Assembly (NCBI RefSeq): GCF_018861735.1
Contig: NZ_JAHLEB010000012.1
Coordinates: 1 to 64,000, forward strand
Direction: 5' to 3'
Source of the DNA: Clostridium lacusfryxellense
GTDB lineage: Bacteria > Bacillota > Clostridia > Clostridiales > Clostridiaceae
Length of the DNA: 64,000 nucleotides
The position numbers were made by a program, and so were the translations under genes. The notes under the pieces are model-generated. The model saw nothing but the letters and a program-made list of their open reading frames with translations. It was not told the DNA's origin and did no database searches. Below are positions 54,940 through 64,000 of the stretch, piece after piece. Each line of letters begins with the position of its first letter. Position 1 is the stretch's first letter.

Positions 54940-55794
54940 CTAGTTTTTTTTTAATATTCTAAGCAATTCTTCTTTAGCCTTTTCTATTGTAAATATATCG
55001 CGTGACAAATCGAACCCTTTATTACGTAGTTCTCTAATTAAATATGTAACCTGTGGTACAGCTAGCCCAACGCTCTCTAATATTTCTACTTCCCTAAATA
55101 TCTTCTCAGGAGATCCATCTAAGATACACTTACCTTTATCCATTACCAAAATTCTATTTGCAACTTTAGCAACATCTTCCATACTATGTGACACTAAAAT
55201 TATAGTCATATCATTTTGGTTATAGAGTTCTAGAATCTTACCTAAAATATCATCTCTACCTTTTGGATCTAGACCTGCAGTTGGTTCATCTAAAATTAAA
55301 ATCTTTGGCTCCATAGCTATGACTCCCGCAATAGCTACTCTTCTCTTTTGTCCACCACTTATCTCAAAAGGTGATTTATCTTTATACTCTTCATAGTCCA
55401 GACCAACAATCTTCATGGCTCTTTGAACTCTTTTATTTATTTCATCATTATCTAAACCTAAGTTATGAGGTCCAAAAGCAATGTCTTTTTCGATAGTTTC
55501 TTCAAAAAGCTGGTATTCAGGATATTGAAATACTAATCCAACTTTCTTTCGTATATTTGTAAGTTTCACATTTTTCTTTGTTATATCTATGTCATCAATT
55601 AATAATCTACCGGATGTCGGTTTTAAAAGTCCGTTTATATGTTGTATAAGTGTAGATTTTCCAGAGCCTGTATGCCCAATAAGTGCTATAAATTCTCCCT
55701 GCTTTATTTCTATGGATACATCATCTATAGCTTTTTTTTCAAAAGGAGTTTTTGGCATATATATATATGTTAAATTTTCTATTTTAATTGACAT
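54940..55794 (-). CDS. ecfA2: ECF transporter ATPase EcfA2
   Basis: A 284-residue ATPase pairing with EcfA1. Walker [10 protein letters not shown] (40-48), signature [14 protein letters not shown], Walker [13 protein letters not shown], and the C-terminal helix ending with [15 protein letters not shown]. Its ATG lies inside the end of ecfA1, overlapping by 16 bases. Confidence 0.95.
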   Translation of the reverse strand: MSIKIENLTYIYMPKTPFEKKAIDDVSIEIKQGEFIALIGHTGSGKSTLIQHINGLLKPTSGRLLIDDIDITKKNVKLTNIRKKVGLVFQYPEYQLFEETIEKDIAFGPHNLGLDNDEINKRVQRAMKIVGLDYEEYKDKSPFEISGGQKRRVAIAGVIAMEPKILILDEPTAGLDPKGRDDILGKILELYNQNDMTIILVSHSMEDVAKVANRILVMDKGKCILDGSPEKIFREVEILESVGLAVPQVTYLIRELRNKGFDLSRDIFTIEKAKEELLRILKKN

Positions 55795-56624
55795 AATGCA
55801 TTCACCATCTCATCTATAGTTAATATATCTGATCCTATATTAATACCATTTTGTCTAAGCTCATATGCAAGTTCTGTTACTTGAGGCACATCTAATCCTA
55901 TTTTCTTCATTACAGCTACATTTTTAAATATTTCCTTAGGTTTCCCATTCATTACAACTTTACCGCTATCCATAACCACAATTCGGTCCGCCTCTACTGC
56001 CTCTTCCATATTATGAGTTATTAATATTATTGTTATGCCATATTTCTTGTTTATTTCTTTAATAGTTCGCATAACCTCTTTTCTACCAAATGGATCCAGC
56101 ATAGCTGTTGGTTCATCAAAAACAATACACTTAGGCATCATAGCAAGAATCCCAGCAATAGCTACTCTTTGTTTTTGACCACCTGAAAGTAAATGTGGAG
56201 CATGTTTTCTATATTCATACATTTGAACATTTTTTAATGCATCATCAACCCTTTTTCTAATCTCCTTAGAATCAATTCCTAAGTTTTCTGGCCCAAATGC
56301 TACATCCTCTTCAACAATAGTTGCAACAATTTGATTATCTGGATTTTGAAACACCATGCCTGCTACATTCCTAATAAGCCATAGATTACTCTCATCGGAA
56401 GTTCGCATTCCATCAACATAGACTTCTCCATCCGATGGAACTAACAATGCATTTATATGTTTAGCAAAAGTGGATTTTCCTGATCCATTATGACCAAGTA
56501 CTACCAAAAATTCACCCTTATTAACCTCTAAATCTAAACCATTTATGGCTACTTTAGGCTGTTCATTTTCACTTTGGGGGTACTTATAAACAAGTTTCTT
56601 ACATATAACCATTTTTTCACCCAT
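55779..56624 (-). CDS. ecfA1: ECF transporter ATPase EcfA1
   Basis: A 281-residue ATPase with Walker [10 protein letters not shown] (44-52), signature [14 protein letters not shown] and Walker [13 protein letters not shown]. With EcfA2 and EcfT it drives several vitamin-binding S subunits encoded elsewhere. The ATG at 56624 is used because GGGAGTG lies 7 bases upstream; a GTG at 56633 overlaps that RBS. Confidence 0.95.
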   Translation of the reverse strand: MGEKMVICKKLVYKYPQSENEQPKVAINGLDLEVNKGEFLVVLGHNGSGKSTFAKHINALLVPSDGEVYVDGMRTSDESNLWLIRNVAGMVFQNPDNQIVATIVEEDVAFGPENLGIDSKEIRKRVDDALKNVQMYEYRKHAPHLLSGGQKQRVAIAGILAMMPKCIVFDEPTAMLDPFGRKEVMRTIKEINKKYGITIILITHNMEEAVEADRIVVMDSGKVVMNGKPKEIFKNVAVMKKIGLDVPQVTELAYELRQNGINIGSDILTIDEMVNALCQLK

Positions 56625-56660
56625 AAGTGTCACTCCCTACGTTTATAAATATAAATATGA

Positions 56661-56694
56661 AAATGGGGATTAAGTAAATATTCACTTAATCCCC
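56661..56694 (-). terminator. Hairpin between rplQ and ecfA1
   Basis: Stem GGGGATTAAGT (56665-56675) with ACTTAATCCCC (56684-56694), then ATTTTCAT on the minus strand. It ends the ribosomal transcript at least partly and would lower ecf expression. Confidence 0.78.
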
Positions 56695-56704
56695 TTTATT
56701 CAAA

Positions 56705-57046
56705 CTATACTAATTCTATTATGCTCATTTCTGCTGCGTCGCCTCTTCTTGGACCCATTTTCATTATTCTAGTATATCCGCCGTTTCTCTCAGCATACTT
56801 GGGTGCAATATTGTCAAATAACTCTTTAACAACGCTTTCTTCAGTAATAAATGCAAGTGCTTGCCTTCTAGCATGAAGATCTCCTCTTTTACCAAGAGTT
56901 ATCATTCTTTCAGCAAATTTTCTAGTTTCTTTTGCTCTAGTTACTGTAGTTTCAATTTTTCCATATTTCAACAAATTAGTTGCAAGACTTCTAAACATTG
57001 CAATTCTTTGATCAGTGGATCGTCCTAACTTACGATACATTGCCAT
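56705..57046 (-). CDS. rplQ: 50S ribosomal protein L17
   Basis: 113 residues; [20 protein letters not shown] start and [21 protein letters not shown] end typical of the bacterial L17 core. Follows rpoA by 12 bases. Confidence 0.98.
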   Translation of the reverse strand: MAMYRKLGRSTDQRIAMFRSLATNLLKYGKIETTVTRAKETRKFAERMITLGKRGDLHARRQALAFITEESVVKELFDNIAPKYAERNGGYTRIMKMGPRRGDAAEMSIIELV

Positions 57047-57058
57047 GTGCGTTCCTCC

Positions 57059-58006
57059 TTACTCTTCAGTTAGTTTTAAGTTCAAACTCAAAGCTTGAAG
57101 TTTTTGTTCAACTTCTTCAAGTGATTTCTTACCTAAATTTCTAACCTTCATCATATCATCCATTGATCTTTCTGTTAGTTCCTGAACTGTATTAATTCCA
57201 GCTCTTTTTAAGCAATTATAGCTTCTAACTGAAAGATCTAGTTCTTCTATAGTCATTTCAAGAACTTTTTCTTTCTTATCTTCTTCTTTTTCTACCATTA
57301 TTTCAACATTATCAGCATGATCTGTTAATGTCATAAACAATTTAAAGTGTTCGATAAGTATTTTAGCTGATAAACCAATGGCTTCATCTGGTCTAATTGT
57401 TCCATTAGTCCAAATTTCTATAGTTAATTTATCATAATCAGTAATTTGGCCTACTCTAGTGTTTTCTACAGAGAAATTTACTCTTTTAACAGGAGTATAA
57501 ATTGAATCCACTGGAATTGTAGCTATTGGTAATTCATCTGTCTTGTTTTTAGCCATAGACACATATCCTCTACCTCTATTAACAGTTAATTCCATATATA
57601 ATCTAGCATCATCATCTAATGTTGCAATATGTAAATCGTCATTAACGACCTCTATATCTCCATCAGTATTGATATCTGCTCCAGTAACAACACCAGGTCC
57701 TTTAGCATCAATATAAATTGTTCTAGGACCTTCTCCAGTCATTTTTAATGCTAAGCTTTTGATGTTTAGAATTAATTCTGTAACATCTTCTTTAACACCT
57801 TTAACTGTAGAAAATTCGTGAAGTACTGTATCAATCTTAACTGCACTAGTAGCAACTCCTGGTAATGAAGAAAGAAGAATTCTTCTTAATGCATTACCTA
57901 AAGTTATACCATAACCTCTTTCTAGTGGTTCAATTATAAACTTACCATAAGACCCATCTTCAGCTGTTTCTACACATTCTATTTTTGGCTTTTCAATTTC
58001 TAACAT
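57059..58006 (-). CDS. rpoA: RNA polymerase alpha subunit
   Basis: 315 residues: N-terminal assembly domain ([20 protein letters not shown] near 30-49), a charged linker (about 230-245) and the C-terminal DNA- and activator-binding domain ([34 protein letters not shown]). Strong AAGGAGG RBS. Confidence 0.99.
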   Translation of the reverse strand: MLEIEKPKIECVETAEDGSYGKFIIEPLERGYGITLGNALRRILLSSLPGVATSAVKIDTVLHEFSTVKGVKEDVTELILNIKSLALKMTGEGPRTIYIDAKGPGVVTGADINTDGDIEVVNDDLHIATLDDDARLYMELTVNRGRGYVSMAKNKTDELPIATIPVDSIYTPVKRVNFSVENTRVGQITDYDKLTIEIWTNGTIRPDEAIGLSAKILIEHFKLFMTLTDHADNVEIMVEKEEDKKEKVLEMTIEELDLSVRSYNCLKRAGINTVQELTERSMDDMMKVRNLGKKSLEEVEQKLQALSLNLKLTEE

Positions 58007-58068
58007 AATAAACCCTCCTTTTTTTTATTGGCAACTTATTATGAGGGCAACTGATTCTATATTAATGA

Positions 58069-58689
58069 TTATTTGCTGTATAACTCGACGATTAACGTTT
58101 CGTTAACAGGAACATCTATATCTTCCCTAGTTGGTTGTGATAAAACTTTTCCTTCGAATTTCTCTAAGTTAGCTTCTAACCAATTTGGTAAAGTTTTAGG
58201 GTTTTCAAGGAAAACCTTAAATTTCTCAGTAGCTCTGCTCTTTTCACATGCAGATACTACTTCGTTTGCAGTTAAACTGTAAGAAGGAATATCCACCTTT
58301 TTACCGTTAACTAAGAAATGTCCGTGAGTTACTAGTTGCCTAGCTTCTTGTCTTGAATTACCGTATCCTAATCTATAAACTACGTTATCAAGTCTCACTT
58401 CTAGAAGTTTTAATAGGTTTTCACCTGTTATTCCCCTTAACTTGTCAGCTTTTTCATAGTATCTTCTAAATTGGCTTTCAAGTATTCCGTATATTCTCTT
58501 AGCTTTTTGTTTTTCTCTCAATTGTAATCCGTAATTGGACATTTTCTTCTTACTCTGTCCATGTTGTCCTGGTGCATAGCCTCTTCTGGCAAATGCACAT
58601 TTATCTGTAAAGCATCTATCACCCTTAAGGTTTAGCTTCATACCTTCTCTTCTGCAAAGTCTACAAGTAGCTCCAGTATATCTTGCCAT
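58069..58689 (-). CDS. rpsD: 30S ribosomal protein S4, zinc-binding form
   Basis: 206 residues with an S4 RNA-binding domain ([20 protein letters not shown]). Cys9, Cys12, Cys26 and Cys31 form the zinc site of the C-plus variant, so growth may depend on zinc unless a zinc-free paralogue exists elsewhere. Confidence 0.98.
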   Translation of the reverse strand: MARYTGATCRLCRREGMKLNLKGDRCFTDKCAFARRGYAPGQHGQSKKKMSNYGLQLREKQKAKRIYGILESQFRRYYEKADKLRGITGENLLKLLEVRLDNVVYRLGYGNSRQEARQLVTHGHFLVNGKKVDIPSYSLTANEVVSACEKSRATEKFKVFLENPKTLPNWLEANLEKFEGKVLSQPTREDIDVPVNETLIVELYSK

Positions 58690-58734
58690 TCAAATTACAC
58701 CTCCTATTTACTATCCTATTTAGCATCTGGTTAA

Positions 58735-59127
58735 TTATACTCTTCTTCTCTTTGGTGGTCTACAACCATTATGTGGAATTGGAGTAACGTCTTTGATTAA
58801 TGTTATTTCTAGTCCAGCTGCTTGAAGTGATCTAATTGCCGCTTCTCTACCGCCGCCTGGTCCTTTAACAAATACATCAACACTCTTCAAACCGTGTTCC
58901 ATAGCAGCTTTTGTAGCAGCTTCTGCTGCCATTTGAGCTGCAAATGGTGTACTCTTTCTTGATCCTCTAAAACCTAATCCACCTGCACTAGACCATGCTA
59001 AAGCATTTCCTGATGCATCTGTAAGTGTAACGATGGAATTATTGAAAGTAGACTTAATGTGTGCACAACCGTGCTCAACATTTTTTCTTTCTTTTTTTCT
59101 TCTACTTCTTTTAACTTTTTGAGCCAT
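58735..59127 (-). CDS. rpsK: 30S ribosomal protein S11
   Basis: 130 residues; [21 protein letters not shown] and the [13 protein letters not shown]-terminus are diagnostic. In the usual place between rpsM and rpsD. Confidence 0.98.
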   Translation of the reverse strand: MAQKVKRSRRKKERKNVEHGCAHIKSTFNNSIVTLTDASGNALAWSSAGGLGFRGSRKSTPFAAQMAAEAATKAAMEHGLKSVDVFVKGPGGGREAAIRSLQAAGLEITLIKDVTPIPHNGCRPPKRRRV

Positions 59128-59142
59128 TTTATTCCCTCCTTA

Positions 59143-59511
59143 CTATTTCTTCTTACCCGCCATTGTTTTTTTAGGGCCTTTTCTTGTTCTAGCGTTAGTC
59201 TTAGTTTTTTGTCCTCTTACTGGAAGACCTTTTCTATGTCTTATTCCCCTATAACATCCGATCTCCATTAATCTTTTTATGTCTAAAGCAACTCTTCTTC
59301 TTAAGTCACCCTCGATTAAAAAATTCTTTTGAATGAATGTTCTAAGTTCATTAACTTCTTCTTCAGTTAAATCTTTAACCCTTGTATCAGGATTTACGCC
59401 TGTAGATTTAAGAATTCCCTGTGATTTAGTTAAACCAATACCAAATATATATGTTAAACCTATTTCTACTCTTTTTTCCCTTGGTAGGTCAATACCTGCT
59501 ATTCTTGCCAT
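59143..59511 (-). CDS. rpsM: 30S ribosomal protein S13
   Basis: 122 residues; [20 protein letters not shown] start and [20 protein letters not shown] near the C-terminus are diagnostic. Confidence 0.98.
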   Translation of the reverse strand: MARIAGIDLPREKRVEIGLTYIFGIGLTKSQGILKSTGVNPDTRVKDLTEEEVNELRTFIQKNFLIEGDLRRRVALDIKRLMEIGCYRGIRHRKGLPVRGQKTKTNARTRKGPKKTMAGKKK

Positions 59512-59617
59512 TTACTGTTTACACCTCCCACGTTCTTGTTGTTACATTTTATCACATCTATTACTTAAAAACGATGTAATAACTAATTATTATTATATTA
59601 ATTTGCAACTAAACCTA

Positions 59618-59743
<126 letters not shown>

Positions 59744-59746
59744 TTA

Positions 59747-59965
59747 TTACTTGTCTCTCCAAGTTATTCTCCCACGAGTTAAATCATATGGGGAAAGTTC
59801 TACTGTAACCTTATCGCCTGGTAATATTCTTATAAAATTCATTCTTAACTTTCCCGAAATATGAGCTAGTATTTTATGCCCACTCTCAAGTTCAACTTGA
59901 AATATTGCATTGGGCAAAGTTTCAAGCACAACACCTTGCATTTCTATTATATCATCTTTTGACAT
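59747..59965 (-). CDS. infA: Translation initiation factor IF-1
   Basis: 72 residues forming one S1-like OB fold ([20 protein letters not shown] to [12 protein letters not shown]). The start is the ATG at 59965; the frame continues upstream to 60073 through the KOW gene, but the family length and the AAGGAGG before it settle the choice. Confidence 0.97.
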   Translation of the reverse strand: MSKDDIIEMQGVVLETLPNAIFQVELESGHKILAHISGKLRMNFIRILPGDKVTVELSPYDLTRGRITWRDK

Positions 59966-59972
59966 AAGGTAA

Positions 59973-60263
59973 TCAAACCTCCTTACCATTCTCTGCAGAC
60001 TGCAAAAATATTTTAATTTTAGAATTAGTGACCTCATTTTTAGATAAAATTTTATTTCTAATTTCTTCAGCAACAGTACTAGTAAAATTCAGATGTTTAA
60101 CCTTTTTCTTTTTAGGTTTCTCAATCCGTCTCAACTCTCCATCAGAAATAAACACATATTCTTCATTTAGTATACCTACCACAATAAAATTTCTATGCAT
60201 ATCTCTTCCTGCCTTAGAATTTACTACCTTACCTACAAGGTTATTTTTCTCCAAATCATTCAC
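59973..60263 (-). CDS. KOW-domain RNA-binding protein
   Basis: A 96-residue protein with an N-terminal KOW/L14e-like domain ([23 protein letters not shown]) and a lysine-rich middle ([13 protein letters not shown]). Such proteins sit between map and infA in many clostridia and probably bind rRNA or ribosomes; exact role unknown. It ends seven bases before infA. Confidence 0.85.
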   Translation of the reverse strand: MNDLEKNNLVGKVVNSKAGRDMHRNFIVVGILNEEYVFISDGELRRIEKPKKKKVKHLNFTSTVAEEIRNKILSKNEVTNSKIKIFLQSAENGKEV

Positions 60264-60268
60264 CTCTA

Positions 60269-61015
60269 TTAGTCCAAAGTTAATATTTCAGGACCATTTC
60301 TTAAAACAGCAACAGTATTTTCATAATGTGCAGATAAACTGCCATCTCTTGTAACTACTGTCCACTTATTAGACTTTACTTTGACATAATGTTTTCCTAT
60401 ATTTATCATAGGTTCAATTGCAAGTACCATACCATGGACTAACTTAGGACCTTTGTTTGGAGCACCATAATTAGGAATTTCAGGATCTTCATGCATTGAA
60501 GTACCAATTCCATGACCTACAAAATCCCTAACTACAGAGTATCCATGGCCTTCAGCATAACACTGAATTGCAGCAGATATATCTGATAATCTATTACCGA
60601 TTATAGCTTTTTCAACACCCTTAAAGAAACTATTTTTAGTGACCTCAATGAGCATTGAAGCTTCACTCGATATTTTGCCTACCGGAAAAGTTCTAGCAGC
60701 ATCTCCATGATATCCATTTAATATGGCACCACAATCTATGCTAATTATGTCACCTTCAAGTAAAATCCGGTTACTTGGAATCCCATGAACCACTTCATCA
60801 TTAACAGATGTACAAATGGAAGCTGGAAATCCACAATATCCCTTAAAAGATGGTTTAGCACCCTGTTGTACTATGAACTCTTCAGCTAATTTATTCAGTT
60901 CTGCAGTTGTAATTCCAGGTTTTATTGCCCTTTCAATTATTGCAAGAGCATCTGCAACCACCTTACCCGCACATCTCATAAATTGAACTTCCATATCACT
61001 TTTTATGTTTATCAC
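60269..61015 (-). CDS. map: Type I methionine aminopeptidase
   Basis: A 248-residue metalloprotease removing the initiator methionine. Metal ligands are visible in [45 protein letters not shown] and SAHYENTV. The start overlaps the adk stop by four bases. Confidence 0.97.
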   Translation of the reverse strand: MINIKSDMEVQFMRCAGKVVADALAIIERAIKPGITTAELNKLAEEFIVQQGAKPSFKGYCGFPASICTSVNDEVVHGIPSNRILLEGDIISIDCGAILNGYHGDAARTFPVGKISSEASMLIEVTKNSFFKGVEKAIIGNRLSDISAAIQCYAEGHGYSVVRDFVGHGIGTSMHEDPEIPNYGAPNKGPKLVHGMVLAIEPMINIGKHYVKVKSNKWTVVTRDGSLSAHYENTVAVLRNGPEILTLD

Positions 61016-61665
61016 TCTTCAATCTCTCCTAAGATACCACAGACACTTTCAAATACACTATCAATTGCTTTCGTTCCATCAACTACTGATAACAATTTCT
61101 TATCATCATAATACCGAATTAATGGTTGTGTTTGAGCCTCATATATGTCTAACCGTTCACTAACGGTCTCCTCAGCGTCATCAGCTCTTTGCACAAGCTC
61201 GCTCCCACACACATCACATTTTCCATCAACTTTCGATGGATTGAATTTAATATGGTAGCTAGCACCACAAGTAAGACAAACTCTTCGACCGGTCATTCTA
61301 TTAAGAATAAACTCTCTAGGAATCTCTATTAATAACGCTGTATCAAGGGAGTGACCCTTTTCGTCTAATAAAGTTTTTAATGCCTCACCTTGGTTAACAG
61401 TTCTTGGATAGCCATCTAGTAAAAATCCATTTTTGCAATCTTCATTATTTAACCTATCCTTGATTAAGTCTATAGTCAATTGATCAGGAACTAAATGTCC
61501 CTTATCAATATGTTTCTTAGCTTCAATTCCAAGTGGGGTTTTTTCAGAAATATTCTTTCTGAATATATCCCCCGTTGATATATGTGGTATGGCGAACTTA
61601 TTGCTTATGGATTTTGCTTGCGTTCCTTTTCCGGCTCCCGGAGGACCTAACAAGATTATTCTCAT
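61012..61665 (-). CDS. adk: Adenylate kinase, zinc-binding lid
   Basis: A 217-residue enzyme interconverting ATP, ADP and AMP. P-loop [10 protein letters not shown] (7-16), [12 protein letters not shown], and a lid with Cys130, Cys133, Cys150 and Cys153, the structural zinc site of Gram-positive forms. Confidence 0.98.
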   Translation of the reverse strand: MRIILLGPPGAGKGTQAKSISNKFAIPHISTGDIFRKNISEKTPLGIEAKKHIDKGHLVPDQLTIDLIKDRLNNEDCKNGFLLDGYPRTVNQGEALKTLLDEKGHSLDTALLIEIPREFILNRMTGRRVCLTCGASYHIKFNPSKVDGKCDVCGSELVQRADDAEETVSERLDIYEAQTQPLIRYYDDKKLLSVVDGTKAIDSVFESVCGILGEIEE

Positions 61666-61686
61666 AGAATCATCTCCTGGTATTAT

Positions 61687-62967
61687 TTATTTAAGGAATC
61701 CATGGTAATGCCTCATTACTAATTGTGACTCGAGTTGTCTTAATGTTTCAAGAGCAACATTTACCATAATTAATAACATTGTACCACCAAAGTATATTCC
61801 TTTAAACTGAGTATATGCCTCTACAACAATAGGGAACAATGCTATAACAGCGGCGAAAGTTCCTCCGATTATTGAAATCTTTGTAAGTACCATATCGATA
61901 TATGTTGCTGTATTCTCTCCTGGTCTGATCCCTGGTATAAATCCTGATGACTTATGCATATTTTCAGCCATTTCATCAGGTTTAAATGTTACCTGAGTAT
62001 AAAACCATGTAAAGAATATTATTAATATAGCATACACCACTGAGTACTTCCAACTATTTCTTTCAAATATGCTCCAAGGGCTTCCTGTAATGAACTTTGC
62101 AATTGCAGATGTCGGTTTAAGCTGTGCTATAGTTTCTGGGAATGTCATTACTGACATCGCAAAAATTATACCGATAACTCCAGATGCATTTACATTAATA
62201 GGAATATGAGTTGATTGCCCTTTAAAAACCTTGTTTCCAACAGCTTTTCCAGCATATTGAACTGGAATTCTTCTTTCACCTAAACTTGCAATTACTACTG
62301 CAACTAATAGTGCAATAGCAACTACAACAAGCATTATAACCTCTACCAAATTTACAGTACCGGCCTTTTGAAGCGCAGCAACTTTATAAACTGTTTCAGG
62401 TAATCCTGATATAATATTAATAAATATTATTAATGAAACACCATTACCAATACCTTTACCCGTAATTTGTTCACCTATCCACACCAAGAATGTTGATGCG
62501 GTTGTCATCGTTAGTATCACTAAAAATATGGTCAAACTAGATGTATCCGAAAATGCTCCAGTACCTGAAATAATTGCATACATACCAAAAGCTTGCAAAG
62601 CTCCAAGTACTATTGAAGCATATCTAGTAAAATCTTGTATCCGCTTGCGTCCTTCAAGACCTTCTTTAGAAAGTTGCTCTAAATATGGAATTGCTATTAC
62701 AAGTAATTGCATTATAATCGATGCATTTATGTATGGACCAACGCCCATAGCAAAAATACTAAACTTTCCAAATGCACCGCCTGAAAGCATATCATAAAAA
62801 CTAAGTAATGTACCTCCATTACTTGTTAAGCTTCCAAGTTTGCTAGCATCTACACCAGGAACAGGAATAAAAATTCCTACCCGCATAATTACAACCATAA
62901 GTAGTGTGAATATCATACGTTTTTTTAAATCAGGGACTTTCCAGGCATTACGTAGGGTTGATAACAC
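61687..62967 (-). CDS. secY: Protein translocase subunit SecY
   Basis: A 426-residue, ten-helix channel of the Sec translocon. FIPVPGVDAS, SIFAMGVGPYINASIIMQLL and FKPDEMAENMHKSSGFIPGIRPG are diagnostic. It starts with GTG one base after the rplO stop; the AGGTGAT RBS overlaps the end of rplO. Confidence 0.98.
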   Translation of the reverse strand: MLSTLRNAWKVPDLKKRMIFTLLMVVIMRVGIFIPVPGVDASKLGSLTSNGGTLLSFYDMLSGGAFGKFSIFAMGVGPYINASIIMQLLVIAIPYLEQLSKEGLEGRKRIQDFTRYASIVLGALQAFGMYAIISGTGAFSDTSSLTIFLVILTMTTASTFLVWIGEQITGKGIGNGVSLIIFINIISGLPETVYKVAALQKAGTVNLVEVIMLVVVAIALLVAVVIASLGERRIPVQYAGKAVGNKVFKGQSTHIPINVNASGVIGIIFAMSVMTFPETIAQLKPTSAIAKFITGSPWSIFERNSWKYSVVYAILIIFFTWFYTQVTFKPDEMAENMHKSSGFIPGIRPGENTATYIDMVLTKISIIGGTFAAVIALFPIVVEAYTQFKGIYFGGTMLLIMVNVALETLRQLESQLVMRHYHGFLK

Positions 62968-63408
62968 TTATATCACCTCAGCTTTTCCTCCAGCAGCTTC
63001 AATTTTCTCAGCTGCTCCTTTAGAGAAACTTTTTACATTAACCGTTAAGTTCTTTTCTAATTTACCATTACCAAGTATCTTAACTCCATCATACACTTTT
63101 CTTATAATTCTTCTCTCTAAGAGCAATTCTGGTGTAACTACTGTACCATCTTCGAATACATTCAACCTATCAACATTTATACAAGAATATTTCTTTGCAA
63201 AAATATTTGTAAAACCTCTTTTAGGTAATCTTCTGTATAAAGGCATTTGGCCTCCTTCGAATCCTGGTCTTGTTCCACCACCTGATCTAGAGTTTTGTCC
63301 ATCCTGACCTCTTCCTGCAGTTTTTCCCCAGCCTGAACCAGTACCTCTACCGATTCTCTTTGGAGATTTTTTTGAACCTTCCGCAGGTCTTAACTCATGA
63401 AGTTTCAT
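62968..63408 (-). CDS. rplO: 50S ribosomal protein L15
   Basis: 146 residues; [20 protein letters not shown] start, glycine-rich [20 protein letters not shown], and [17 protein letters not shown] are typical of L15. Confidence 0.98.
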   Translation of the reverse strand: MKLHELRPAEGSKKSPKRIGRGTGSGWGKTAGRGQDGQNSRSGGGTRPGFEGGQMPLYRRLPKRGFTNIFAKKYSCINVDRLNVFEDGTVVTPELLLERRIIRKVYDGVKILGNGKLEKNLTVNVKSFSKGAAEKIEAAGGKAEVI

Positions 63409-63424
63409 GTCAACACCTCCTCGT

Positions 63425-63604
63425 TTATACTTCTTCTACTTTTATTAGATATATAACTTTGTTAATCATACCTCTGATCTGAGGAGTTTCCTCGTGCTCA
63501 ACATCTTTTCCTATTTTTCTTAATCCTAAAGCATTAACTGTAGCAATATGTTCTTTCTTTCTACCTATTAAGCTTTTTACCAATGTTATTTTAACTTTAG
63601 CCAA
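63425..63604 (-). CDS. rpmD: 50S ribosomal protein L30
   Basis: A 59-residue protein starting at TTG (63604) after GGAGGGG, beginning [19 protein letters not shown] and containing [14 protein letters not shown] and [15 protein letters not shown], the L30 core. It is just below common ORF length cutoffs. Placed between rpsE and rplO as expected. Confidence 0.96.
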   Translation of the reverse strand: MAKVKITLVKSLIGRKKEHIATVNALGLRKIGKDVEHEETPQIRGMINKVIYLIKVEEV

Positions 63605-63616
63605 GGTTTTCCCCTC

Positions 63617-64000
63617 CTATCTTAAAATTTCTTCTACAGTTTTGCCTCTTAATTTAGCAACGTCTTCTACTGTTCTTAGTCTCGCTAAACCATCAATAGT
63701 AGCATTAACTACATTTCTTGCATTACTAGAGCCTAAAGATTTAGCTCTAACATCTTTTAATCCTGATAATTCTAGAACCGCTCTAACTGGACCGCCAGCT
63801 AAAACTCCAGTACCTTCTGCACCAGGCATTATGTGAATAACTGAAGTACCAAACTTACCATCAATAGTATGTGGAATAGTTGATCCAACCATAGCTACGT
63901 TTACTAAATTCTTCTTAGCATCTTCTATTCCTTTTCTAATTGCTTCAGGAATTTCTACAGATTTGCCCATTCCAACGCCAACGTGTCCGTTTTCGTCTCC
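63617..64000 (-). CDS. rpsE: 30S ribosomal protein S5, partial
   Basis: The C-terminal 127 residues of S5; the frame continues past the window edge ([20 protein letters not shown] is in frame to 64000), so the ATG at 63970 is internal. [20 protein letters not shown] is diagnostic. About 40 N-terminal residues are missing. Confidence 0.97.
   Translation of the reverse strand, partial: GDENGHVGVGMGKSVEIPEAIRKGIEDAKKNLVNVAMVGSTIPHTIDGKFGTSVIHIMPGAEGTGVLAGGPVRAVLELSGLKDVRAKSLGSSNARNVVNATIDGLARLRTVEDVAKLRGKTVEEILR

Overview
The window is AT-rich and has the gene content of an anaerobic, endospore-forming, motile Firmicute of the class Clostridia, most likely Clostridium in the strict sense; the species cannot be told from the sequence. 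Supporting signs are the spc/alpha ribosomal block running straight into ecfA1-ecfA2-ecfT-truA-rplM-rpsI, a germination-type CwlD amidase, a SleB-like hydrolase, rubrerythrin, many chemoreceptors and GGDEF proteins, and a dense set of Gram-positive riboswitches. No tRNA, rRNA, CRISPR array, prophage or intact transposase was seen.

Layout. 0.2-6.9 kb: a minus-strand phosphate operon (pstS-pstC-pstA-MCP-pstB-phoU) behind a four-repeat Pho box, with a chemoreceptor gene inserted between pstA and pstB. 7-8.9 kb: a small unknown gene, then a cation/proton antiporter behind a fluoride riboswitch. 8.9-13.4 kb: an arsenic operon (arsR-acr3-arsD-arsA) and a stand-alone C39-like cysteine peptidase, both read from near-identical promoter cores. 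13.6-25.4 kb: RNase J, a histidine phosphatase, a TlpA/CcdA pair, a NifX-like protein, a CoA-disulfide-reductase-like flavoprotein, a cobalt-type ECF pair, EcsC, rubrerythrin, and metNIQ under two tandem SAM-I riboswitches. 25.9-26.3 kb: a decayed ynfA gene cut off at a small inverted-repeat element. 26.3-31.5 kb: an L,D-transpeptidase, a membrane GGDEF protein and PBP1A. 31.6-38.6 kb: two tandem chemoreceptors and two tandem PAS-GGDEF genes, both pairs recent duplications. 38.7-46.2 kb: cdaA-cdaR-FAD protein-glmM, then glmS with its ribozyme. 46.4-52.2 kb: a one-helix membrane protein, a c-di-AMP riboswitch with a SleB-like hydrolase, thioredoxin, a TPR membrane protein, an unlisted 50-residue membrane protein, CwlD and an atypical superoxide dismutase. 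52.2-64 kb: rpsI-rplM, truA, the ECF module, rplQ-rpoA-rpsD-rpsK-rpsM-rpmJ-infA-KOW-map-adk-secY-rplO-rpmD and partial rpsE.

How the parts fit. Two threads stand out. One is cell-wall control by c-di-AMP: the diadenylate cyclase operon also makes GlmM, glmS sits beside it, and a c-di-AMP riboswitch 1.3 kb from cdaA controls a wall hydrolase. The other is ligand-sensing RNA: one glmS ribozyme and four riboswitch aptamers (fluoride, SAM twice, c-di-AMP), with a further unidentified structured leader before PBP1A. Several genes listed here (rpmJ, rpmD, a 50-residue membrane protein) are short, and several starts were moved downstream of the longest frame because a clear ribosome binding site (RBS) supports an internal codon.
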